DNA of 64,000 nt from contig NZ_WOCD01000005.1 of the NCBI RefSeq assembly GCF_009728465.1, forward strand, positions 310,001-374,000, given 5' to 3'. This document shows positions 29,991 through 37,421 of this stretch, in pieces. Source of the stretch: Psychrosphaera haliotis. GTDB taxonomy: Bacteria > Pseudomonadota > Gammaproteobacteria > Enterobacterales > Alteromonadaceae. The notes beneath the pieces are model-generated. The model made no database searches, was not told where the DNA came from, and saw only the letters and a list, made by a program, of their open reading frames with translations. Each line of letters starts with the position of its first letter. The first letter of the stretch is position 1. A program made the translations under genes and the position numbers.

Positions 29991-30527
29991 TTAAAGAACA
30001 TTCAACGTATTAATAACAAACTCTGCACAAGCGATTCCAAGTACTGCACCAATAATGGTGTCGCCAGGAAAGTGTACGCCTAATAACACACGAGAAAGTG
30101 CTATTAAACTCGCCCATATGTAAGCAAACACAGCCAAAGCAGGAAAATAGGAAGCAACAACCGTTGCAAATAAGAAAGCAGCGGCACTATGCCCAGACGG
30201 CATACTGAACTTATCTGATGGGGAAATATGAGACTTAAATGCCACTAACTTTTCAAAGGGTCGATTACGTTTAACTACGTTTTTTAAAAGTATATAAATT
30301 GGTAGTTCAACAGCAAAGGCGACTAACGCAGTATAAAAAAAGTCAGGACTGAACTCATCACTAAGAGCAATAGTGGCGAGCGCGATAACAAAGTATAAGT
30401 GGCCATCGCCTGTTTTTGAGACCCACTTGCTTGTGTTTTTGATTGAATGTTTTGATATGCGATTGAGTTGGTAAAAAAGCTGAGTGTCTAACTCTTGTAA
30501 CTTGTTATTTTTAGCGATACCGAACAT
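29991..30527 (-). CDS. PAP2-family membrane phosphatase
   Basis: The 178-residue membrane protein has all three PAP2 motifs: KNVVKRNRPF, PSGHSAAAF and SRVLLGVHFPGD, with four or five hydrophobic helices. The family dephosphorylates lipid phosphates such as undecaprenyl pyrophosphate, phosphatidate or PG-phosphate; which one cannot be told from sequence. GAGG is a few bases upstream of the ATG. It is co-transcribed with the glycosyltransferase-like gene that follows. Confidence 0.88.
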   Translation of the reverse strand: MFGIAKNNKLQELDTQLFYQLNRISKHSIKNTSKWVSKTGDGHLYFVIALATIALSDEFSPDFFYTALVAFAVELPIYILLKNVVKRNRPFEKLVAFKSHISPSDKFSMPSGHSAAAFLFATVVASYFPALAVFAYIWASLIALSRVLLGVHFPGDTIIGAVLGIACAEFVINTLNVL

Positions 30528-30656
30528 AGTAACCTCACCTATTAGTGAAATGCATTGTTTGCATGATTCAATATTAGGTGAGCTATATTTCTTCTATGTT
30601 ACTTTTACAAGACAAATTGATGAAATGAAGATGATAGTTTCTGCTTTATCATTTAC

Positions 30657-31613
30657 TTACATGGCGTCAAAAACTTCATACATCACGCCTTCTCTTAACG
30701 CTGAAGTTACCACTTTTAACGATTGTATGTTTAGTACTTCAAAAGCCGCAATCATAATTGACAATCCTGCGGCAAACACGTGTTTTCGGCATTCATTAAT
30801 TTCGCCAATACTTAACGCTTCACTGTTTCCAGCATTAATGCACAAACGCTTTAGTTTGTATAAGTCTTCAAGCGTAATAGCCTGCTTAGACAAAGGTTGT
30901 CCGGTTTCCTGAGCTATAACACTCACTAAACTTTCTACCGAGCCTGAGGTGCCTAAGCAAACTTCCCAGCCTTTATTTACAAAAGAGCCTTCAATGGTTT
31001 TGAGATTATTTTTTGCCGCGTTAATAGCTTTATCAAAGGCATCGTTGGTCATGATATTTTGAGGAAAACAACGGTGCGAATAACTAACACAACCCATGTC
31101 TAAACTCGCGGCTAAATCAGACTGCTTATTTTGGCCAATGACAAATTCCGTACTACCGCCACCTATATCAATAATCAAAGTAGATTTGTCTAACGTATGA
31201 CTTCTAGCCACACCATTAAAGATTAGTTTAGCTTCTTCTTCGCCAGATAAAATTTGGATGGGATATGAAAATACCGATTTTGCCGCACGCTCAAAGTCAG
31301 CAATATTTGTGGCGTTTCTAAGTGTATAAGTACCCACCACCTTAACAAAGTCAGGTTTATAGGTTTGAATTCGTTGGTTGATCTTCTCCAATGCCTCTAC
31401 ACCACGTTCTATTGCGGCATTAGAAAGCACCATGTCATCCGACAAACCGTCGGCTAAACGAACTTTTTGTTTTAATTTATATAAGATCTTTACTGATTGT
31501 TTACTCATTTCTCCCACGACAAAGTGGAAGCTATTTGAACCAATGTCCAGTACAGCGATTTTGGTGGTATCACTAAATGCTAAATCGCCCGATCCCGGTT
31601 GGGAGTTTGTCAT
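30657..31613 (-). CDS. Ppx/GppA-family phosphatase
   Basis: The 318-residue protein has the actin-like ATPase-fold signatures of exopolyphosphatase / pppGpp pyrophosphatase: LDIGSNSFHFVVGE at the N-terminus, ILSGEEEAKLIFNGV and IDIGGGSTEFVIG. It is the short form that contains only the two Ppx-GppA domains and lacks the C-terminal HD-like extension of E. coli Ppx (513 residues). Whether it prefers polyphosphate or pppGpp is undetermined. It lies between an LpxH-like gene and the PAP2 gene on the same strand. Confidence 0.88.
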   Translation of the reverse strand: MTNSQPGSGDLAFSDTTKIAVLDIGSNSFHFVVGEMSKQSVKILYKLKQKVRLADGLSDDMVLSNAAIERGVEALEKINQRIQTYKPDFVKVVGTYTLRNATNIADFERAAKSVFSYPIQILSGEEEAKLIFNGVARSHTLDKSTLIIDIGGGSTEFVIGQNKQSDLAASLDMGCVSYSHRCFPQNIMTNDAFDKAINAAKNNLKTIEGSFVNKGWEVCLGTSGSVESLVSVIAQETGQPLSKQAITLEDLYKLKRLCINAGNSEALSIGEINECRKHVFAAGLSIMIAAFEVLNIQSLKVVTSALREGVMYEVFDAM

Positions 31614-31658
31614 CTAAAAGGTTGTCCAAAAATAAGGTTTTATGCAATTTTAATACAA

Positions 31659-32492
31659 TTAAGATACCCATTTCCGGTCTACTTGTCGATTATTGTTGTT
31701 CTGTTGCTGTTTGCTCCAATTAACTTGACCTAAAACATCAACGTTATCAATGGCATCGTTCCAGCGTAGTAATTTAAGATCGCCTAACTCTGTCTCTACA
31801 AGCACAGTACAATTTTCCACCCAATCACCGTCATTACAGTACATCAGACCATTTTCTAAACATATTTGAGGATGGTGAATATGCCCACAAACAACACCAT
31901 CTACCTGCTGAAGTTTGGCTTCCGATAATGCAGCTTGTTTATATCGTTCAATGGCCTCATTGGCCTTTTTAACTTTAGTTTTTAAATAGGAAGCGAGCGA
32001 CCAATAAGGTCTTCCGGTTGCTTTTCGGGCTTTATGTAATTGCCTATTTAAAAATAACAACAAATCATACAGCGCATCGCCTAACTTCGCATGAAAGCGA
32101 CCAAAGCATACTTGCTGATCAAATTTATCGCCGTGTAATAGCAGTAACTTTTTACCTGACACGGTTTCATGAATATATTCTTGGTGTATTTTCATGCCGG
32201 CAAAATTAAAGGACTGATAAGAGCGAACCACGTCGTCATGGTTGCCTGGAATATAAATGACTTCCACGCCCTGTTGTGACAATTCTAATAAATGATTAAA
32301 CACTTTATTGTGCGCTTCTGGCCAGAAAGTTCTTCTATTCAGAGCCCAAAAGTCAACAATGTCACCCACAAGAAAAATACGTTTTACTTCGCAGCTCTTT
32401 AAAAAGGATAATAAAAACTCTGCTTTACAATCTTTGCACCCTAAATGAATGTCCGATATCCAAAGGCTTTCATAATGATGTTTAGTACTCAT
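31659..32492 (-). CDS. calcineurin-like phosphoesterase, LpxH-related (UDP-2,3-diacylglucosamine diphosphatase family)
   Basis: Metal-binding motifs appear in order: SDIHLGCKDC, VGDIVDFWALN, IPGNHDD, LLHGDKFD and VCGHIHHPQ. These fit binuclear metallophosphoesterases, and the spacing resembles the COG2908 LpxH/LpxH2 group. LpxH hydrolyses UDP-2,3-diacylglucosamine in lipid A synthesis. At 277 residues it is longer than E. coli LpxH (240) and may be an LpxH2-type paralogue. GGAG lies upstream of the ATG. Neighbours are an acyltransferase and Ppx. Confidence 0.8.
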   Translation of the reverse strand: MSTKHHYESLWISDIHLGCKDCKAEFLLSFLKSCEVKRIFLVGDIVDFWALNRRTFWPEAHNKVFNHLLELSQQGVEVIYIPGNHDDVVRSYQSFNFAGMKIHQEYIHETVSGKKLLLLHGDKFDQQVCFGRFHAKLGDALYDLLLFLNRQLHKARKATGRPYWSLASYLKTKVKKANEAIERYKQAALSEAKLQQVDGVVCGHIHHPQICLENGLMYCNDGDWVENCTVLVETELGDLKLLRWNDAIDNVDVLGQVNWSKQQQNNNNRQVDRKWVS

Positions 32493-32540
32493 GTTTGCTC
32501 CTATAACTTTCCAAAAACTAACGTGCTGACTCTGTAGTTT

Positions 32541-34289
32541 TCAGAATCTTAAATAGCGACTTCGTTTGGCTGGTTTCATTTTTTCGATATCTATAAATAC
32601 AAAACCATCTATGCAGTCAGCAAAATCTGGGTCAATGTTGTAACTTAAAAATTGCGTCCCTTGTTCATCGCACAGCTCGGTGTATTGTTTAAACAGAGTT
32701 GGGATTGCATAACCTTGCTCTTTCATAAATGATTTTAATTTCACAAAGTCATCTACCGCATTATTGCCATCAAATTGAATACCTAATGTGTTGCTTAGTT
32801 GATAAGGGTTACGTGCAATTGGCCATGTTGAACTGTGATTAAGACTGTTGCGGTCAAAGGCTAATTCTTTGCCGCCAAAATAGGTTTGGTAATATCGAAT
32901 TAAACTCGCCTGGCATTGTTTAGGGAGCTCATTACTAATGGTCACTGGCCCTATTAAATATTGTATTTGCGGTTTTGTTGCTAGGTATGCACCAACACCT
33001 TGCCATAGATAATCTAAGCTTCGTTTACCCCAATACTTAGGCTGAATAAAGCTGCGTCCTAACTCCAATGTTTTATTACTCAAAGCTTCTGGCATGTCGG
33101 TTAAGTCGAACAAAGTATCGGTATAAAGGCCTTCCGCAGTATGATGCTTTCTCACCTTTTCCATGGCTACCATGCGATACGCGCCAACAATTTCTAACTG
33201 ATTGTCGTCCCACAAAATAACGTGATCGTAAAACCAATCATATGCATCAAAGTCGCGCATTTTTCCTGTGCCCTCGCCTACTGATCTAAACGTAAACTCC
33301 CGAAGACGAGCAAGCTCTCTCATTACGGCTGACGCATCATCATTTTTGGGCTGGAAACAATATATTTGTTTGCCATCTGTAGTTTCACCTAAGCGTTGGC
33401 TTTGCTTTAGCTCTTCTCTTACTAAGGTTGGTGACTCCGGGTGGGCAATGCTTTCTAAACTAGAACTAAACTCTGGTACACAACGGCGTTTGTTAAGAGC
33501 GTAAACGTGTTTTTTAAACAGTTTTATCAATCGTTTGTTATCAATCGGCAGGTTATTATAAGTGCTCGGCGCAATAGGCGCTCCAATCCGAAGCTTTAGC
33601 TCTTGATCATGTTGTTTAAACATTTCGTGAACTAGCCAAATGGTGCTCAAAGGTTTAGCCAACATAGACAAGCCGTAGAAAAACGCCGAGTTTTTACCAT
33701 CAACATGTATCGGTAAAATGTCAGACTGTGTTTTTTGTGCGAACTTTAAAAAGCCGCTACGCCAGTCGCCGTCTTTTATGCCTGTTGCTGATAACCTTGA
33801 AACTTCTCCGGCTGGAAAAATAAGTAATGCGCCACCATTGGTGAGGTGTTGTTCGATAGCCGCCATGTTTTCTTTTGCATTTCGACCACCCATATTGTTA
33901 ACAGGCAGCAACATAGGTCTGAGTGGCTCAATCGCCCAAAGTAACTCATTGGCGACCACTTTTACGTCTTTGCGAACTTTGCTCAACAGCTTAAGTAGCA
34001 CCAACCCATCTAAACTACCGATTGGATGATTAGCGATGGCTACGACTTTGCCAGACGTTGGAATGTTTCTGATTTCACGCTCATTGGCACTATAATCAAA
34101 TTCAAAAAACTCTAAAGCCTGCTCAACAAAATCGATGCCTTTTACATGTGGGTATAACGCTTCAAAACGTTGGAATTCACTTTCGTGAAATATAAAACGA
34201 AGAAACCTAAGGAAAGAATTTTTTAGAAATGGGTTGCCACTTTCAATTGCTGGAAACTGCTCTGCTACCACATTTTTTACTGAAATCAT
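32541..34289 (-). CDS. OlsF-like bifunctional acyltransferase (PlsC-type + GNAT/hemolysin-type)
   Basis: Residues about 60-270 form a lysophospholipid acyltransferase domain (AIANHPIGSLDGLVLL with catalytic His/Asp, LIFPAGEVSRLSATG). Residues about 300-560 form a GNAT-like OlsB/hemolysin-type domain (FRSVGEGTG, LELGRSFIQPKYWGKRSLDY). This layout is that of OlsF, which in Serratia and Flavobacterium makes ornithine lipids by N- and O-acylation; other amino-acid lipids are possible. The frame is open to a GTG at 34298, but ATG 34289 has AGGTG six bases upstream, and that GTG lies inside this ribosome site. The corrected length is 582. It heads a run of minus-strand envelope genes. Confidence 0.78.
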   Translation of the reverse strand: MISVKNVVAEQFPAIESGNPFLKNSFLRFLRFIFHESEFQRFEALYPHVKGIDFVEQALEFFEFDYSANEREIRNIPTSGKVVAIANHPIGSLDGLVLLKLLSKVRKDVKVVANELLWAIEPLRPMLLPVNNMGGRNAKENMAAIEQHLTNGGALLIFPAGEVSRLSATGIKDGDWRSGFLKFAQKTQSDILPIHVDGKNSAFFYGLSMLAKPLSTIWLVHEMFKQHDQELKLRIGAPIAPSTYNNLPIDNKRLIKLFKKHVYALNKRRCVPEFSSSLESIAHPESPTLVREELKQSQRLGETTDGKQIYCFQPKNDDASAVMRELARLREFTFRSVGEGTGKMRDFDAYDWFYDHVILWDDNQLEIVGAYRMVAMEKVRKHHTAEGLYTDTLFDLTDMPEALSNKTLELGRSFIQPKYWGKRSLDYLWQGVGAYLATKPQIQYLIGPVTISNELPKQCQASLIRYYQTYFGGKELAFDRNSLNHSSTWPIARNPYQLSNTLGIQFDGNNAVDDFVKLKSFMKEQGYAIPTLFKQYTELCDEQGTQFLSYNIDPDFADCIDGFVFIDIEKMKPAKRSRYLRF

Positions 34290-34645
34290 GACGTTCACCT
34301 ACACTATGAGTTAAGTGATAAATTAGGCGGACTTGATGACAGAGAGTTGAACAAAAAATTTCAATTTGATGACAATTTCACTCCAATTTTAATCTCCCTC
34401 CAATTTCAATCTCAACTTAAACTTCATGACAATTGAACAAACAATCTAAAATCCAATTTCAACTTCAGTTGTATAAGTTTCAGCGGGTAAACTAAAAAAC
34501 AGTTAAACGAAAATAAAAAAACGCCCGTTATTGCTAACAGGCGCTTTGTATCCAAAGAAAGGATAACTTTGGAAATTTTGAACTTATCGCTCAGTTATGG
34601 TGATTGCTGGTTCTTCACCAACAATTAACCATAAATAACTAACAA
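34290..34645. other. intergenic region with degenerate CAATTTCA repeats
   Basis: There is no gene in these 356 bases between the OlsF-like gene and aceA. The stretch 34357-34470 contains several loose copies of CCAATTTCAA/CAATTTGA-type words, and the aceA terminator is at 34514-34545. Promoter elements for the OlsF-like gene must be here but are not clear by eye. Confidence 0.5.
34514..34545 (-). terminator. aceA terminator
   Basis: On the minus strand GCGCCTGTTA pairs with TAACGGGCG (one G:U pair) over a short loop and is followed by seven T. It lies about 100 bases past the aceA stop. Confidence 0.75.
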
Positions 34646-36241
34646 TTAACCAAACTGGTTCATCGTATTGTCTTTACCGCCAGCTTTAAGCGCTGCTTCG
34701 CCAGCAAAGTATTCTTTATGATCATCGCCCATATCAGAACCAGCCATGTTTTGGTGTTTAACACAAGCAATACCTTGGCGAATTTCTTTACGTTGAACGC
34801 CTTCTACATAACCTAACATGCCCGCATCACCAAAGTACTCTTTTGCCAAGTTGTCTGTAGACAATGCAGCAGTATGGTAAGTTGGAAGCGTAATTAGGTG
34901 GTGGAATATACCCGCTTGTTGCGCAGAGTCCGCTTGGAAAGTACGAATACGTGAATCCGCTTCTTGTGCTAATTCAGTGCTGTCATAAACTTCACCCATT
35001 AACTCGTCACGAACATAAGCTGATACATCTTTACCTTCTTCTAACCATGCATCAAATACTTGCTGACGGAAGTTAAGCGTCCAGTTAAAGCTTGGGCTGT
35101 TGTTGTAAACGAGTTTCGCATTTGGAACCACTTCACGAATACGGTCAACCATGGCACCAATTTGGCCAATGTGTGGTTTTTCCGTTTCAATCCACAGTAA
35201 GTCAGCGCCGTTTTGCAATGATGTAATACAATCTAGAACACAGCGATCTTCACCTGTACCAGCGCGGAACTGGAATAAGTTTGAAGGTAAACGCTTAGGA
35301 CGTAATAGCTTGCCTTCACGGTTAAGTACTAAGTCACCGTTGTTTAAATCTTGTGGTGCCACTTCTTCACAATCTAAGAAGCTGTTGTATTGGTCGCCTA
35401 AATCTCCAGGCTCACGAGTTACCGCGATTTGTTTAGTTAAGCCAGCACCTAATGAATCCGTACGAGCAACAATAACACCGTCATCAATGCCTAGTTCAAG
35501 GAAAGCGTAACGAACAGCACGAATTTTTGCTAAGAAGTCTTCGTGAGGAACCGTTACTTTACCGTCTTGGTGACCACATTGTTTTTCGTCAGAAACTTGG
35601 TTTTCAATTTGAATGGCACAAGCACCGGCTTCAATCATTTGTTTAGCCATTAAGTACGTTGCTTCTGCATTACCAAAACCAGCATCAATGTCAGCAATAA
35701 TTGGAACAACGTGTGTTTGGTGGTTGTCGATTTCGTTTTGTACTTTTTGCGCTAGTACTTCATCGCCAGCTTCACGGGCATCGTCTAGTTGACGGAATAA
35801 ACCGCCTAGCTCACGTGCATCTGCTTGACGTAAAAATGTATAAAGCTCAGCAATTAACGATGCTACAGATGTTTTCTCGTGCATTGACTGGTCAGGTAGT
35901 GGACCAAACTCAGAGCGAAGTGCCGCAACCATCCAACCTGACAGGTATAAGTATTTTTTCTCAGTAGTTTGGAAGTGCTTTTTGATAGAAATCATTTTTT
36001 GTTGGCCAATAAAACCATGCCAGCAACCTAAAGACTGAGTGTACTGTGAAGAATCACGGTCGTAGTCGCCCATGTCTTTGCGCATGATCTCAGCAGTATA
36101 TTGAGCAATGTCTAAGCCCGTTTTAAATTTATTCTGCGCTCGCATTCTTGCTGCATACTCTGGCTCAATAGCAGCCCAGCTTTCACCGTGACGCGCTTTA
36201 ATTGCATTCAATAGTTCTATTTCGTTAGTATATGCAGACAT
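34646..36241 (-). CDS. aceA: isocitrate lyase (long, 531-residue form)
   Basis: AceA splits isocitrate into glyoxylate and succinate, the first step of the glyoxylate shunt. Visible blocks are WHGFIGQQKMISIKKHF, PIIADIDAGFGNAEATYLMA and the catalytic KQCGHQDGK, which has Gln where E. coli has Lys, as in the long Pseudomonas-type enzymes. The frame is open to GTG 36247, but ATG 36241 follows AGGAAG at five bases and gives 531 residues. It is divergent from a LysR gene, with malate synthase G next, so the three form a shunt locus. Confidence 0.96.
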   Translation of the reverse strand: MSAYTNEIELLNAIKARHGESWAAIEPEYAARMRAQNKFKTGLDIAQYTAEIMRKDMGDYDRDSSQYTQSLGCWHGFIGQQKMISIKKHFQTTEKKYLYLSGWMVAALRSEFGPLPDQSMHEKTSVASLIAELYTFLRQADARELGGLFRQLDDAREAGDEVLAQKVQNEIDNHQTHVVPIIADIDAGFGNAEATYLMAKQMIEAGACAIQIENQVSDEKQCGHQDGKVTVPHEDFLAKIRAVRYAFLELGIDDGVIVARTDSLGAGLTKQIAVTREPGDLGDQYNSFLDCEEVAPQDLNNGDLVLNREGKLLRPKRLPSNLFQFRAGTGEDRCVLDCITSLQNGADLLWIETEKPHIGQIGAMVDRIREVVPNAKLVYNNSPSFNWTLNFRQQVFDAWLEEGKDVSAYVRDELMGEVYDSTELAQEADSRIRTFQADSAQQAGIFHHLITLPTYHTAALSTDNLAKEYFGDAGMLGYVEGVQRKEIRQGIACVKHQNMAGSDMGDDHKEYFAGEAALKAGGKDNTMNQFG

Positions 36242-36270
36242 ATGCACTTCCTCTATTCACATCATTTATT

Positions 36271-36289
36271 ATTAGTTGGAGAGACTAAT
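36271..36289. promoter_or_regulatory. dyad upstream of aceA, LysR-box-like
   Basis: ATTAGT and ACTAAT are a perfect inverted repeat separated by seven bases, about 30 bases upstream of the aceA start in the aceA-LysR divergent region. It resembles the T-N11-A shape of LysR-type sites. It is a candidate operator for the divergent regulator; binding is inferred only from position and symmetry. Confidence 0.45.
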
Positions 36290-36339
36290 TTGTATCTCCA
36301 TGAATTTTTCTGCTGACAACTCTATGCCATTCGACTAGG

Positions 36340-36381
36340 ATTCATGAAATAAATAATTTCGATACATGGAATTCATGAAAT
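36340..36381. promoter_or_regulatory. two ATTCATGAAAT direct repeats before the LysR gene
   Basis: ATTCATGAAAT occurs at 36340-36350 and 36371-36381. Each contains the self-complementary octamer TTCATGAA (36341-36348 and 36372-36379), centres 31 bases apart. The second abuts the LysR start codon at 36380. CCATGAAT near 36298 is a possible half site. They may be autoregulatory sites. Confidence 0.45.
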
Positions 36382-37312
36382 GAATATTAGTAAGATCGAC
36401 CTCAACCTTTTAGTATATCTAGATGTATTATTACGAGAAAAAAACGTAACAAGAGCTGCAGATAAGCTATCAATTACTCAACCAGCTATGAGCAATGGCT
36501 TAAAAAGATTACGAGAACTCTTCTCCGACCCAATATTAATAAGAACTTCAGAGGGAATGGTACCAACTGCACGTGCTTTAGAATTACAGCCTGTAATCCG
36601 TAGTATTCTTTCAAAACTGGAAGAAACACTTCAAAAAGAAAAGAATTTTGATCCGTTAGAATCAAACAGAACCTTTAGAATAATGGCAAGTGACTATGCA
36701 GAGACCACTTTATTGGCACGTGTATTAGGTAAATTAAGAAGTCGTGCCCCTGGTGTAACCCTTGATATTGTTACGCCTTCGGACGTTAGCTTTCATGATG
36801 TTGAACTAGGTAAAGTTGATATGGCCATCAACCGATTTGATGATCTCCCACTATCATTTCATCAGAAAGTTATTTGGTACGATACCTTCTCCTGCATGGT
36901 TAATGCTAAGCACCCTTGTTTGCCAAACCTCGATTTAGATACTTATTTACAACACAAACATGTTTGGGTGAGTAAAACTGGCTTTGGCGTAGGTGTAGGC
37001 ATTGATCCTAATGAGGTTCAAAAGCTTGGCTGGGTTGACAATGAGCTGTCAAAGTTTGGTAAAAAACGCGATATTAGCGTATTCACCAGACACTACCATA
37101 TGGCAATGTGGCTAGCTAAAGAACAAGGACTAATTGCGACATTACCTACCAAGGCTGCAGAACTTTATGCTGATAACCCTGACACTGTGACTATGGAGCC
37201 TCCTTTTGACATCCCTCCGATAGCATTAAAAATGGCCTGGTCGCCTTTGTTACACCATGATGCTGGTCACGTTTGGTTACGTCGATTAATTGTTGATGTT
37301 GGTGCTGAGTAA
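36380..37312 (+). CDS. LysR-family regulator, probable regulator of the glyoxylate shunt
   Basis: The 310-residue protein has an N-terminal helix-turn-helix (DLNLLVYLDVLLREKNVTRA, SITQPAMSNGLKRLRELF) and a periplasmic-binding-type effector domain from about residue 90 (RIMASDYAETTLL). The N-terminal pattern is like the NodD/SyrM-related LysR branch. It sits between divergent aceA and co-directional malate synthase G, so control of both is the likely role (inference from position). The effector is unknown; glyoxylate or a C2/C4 acid would make sense. Confidence 0.85.
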   Translation: MNISKIDLNLLVYLDVLLREKNVTRAADKLSITQPAMSNGLKRLRELFSDPILIRTSEGMVPTARALELQPVIRSILSKLEETLQKEKNFDPLESNRTFRIMASDYAETTLLARVLGKLRSRAPGVTLDIVTPSDVSFHDVELGKVDMAINRFDDLPLSFHQKVIWYDTFSCMVNAKHPCLPNLDLDTYLQHKHVWVSKTGFGVGVGIDPNEVQKLGWVDNELSKFGKKRDISVFTRHYHMAMWLAKEQGLIATLPTKAAELYADNPDTVTMEPPFDIPPIALKMAWSPLLHHDAGHVWLRRLIVDVGAE

Positions 37313-37421
37313 CTACTATTCACAATACTTATGGCGAACATATAAAACCAAAGGTATTTTTATATAAGGGTTCGGATCTAGAATTACCGCGCTAACTTTT
37401 TTAAACAAATGCGAGTCAGTT

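Noticed and set aside
30484-30912. 142-codon plus-strand open frame spanning the PAP2-Ppx gap
   Set aside because: It is mostly antisense to Ppx and the PAP2 start, whose motifs are convincing on the other strand; no family resemblance.
34357-34470. Degenerate CAATTTCA words as a CRISPR-like or regulatory array
   Set aside because: The spacing is irregular and the copies imperfect; it looks like AT-rich low-complexity DNA.
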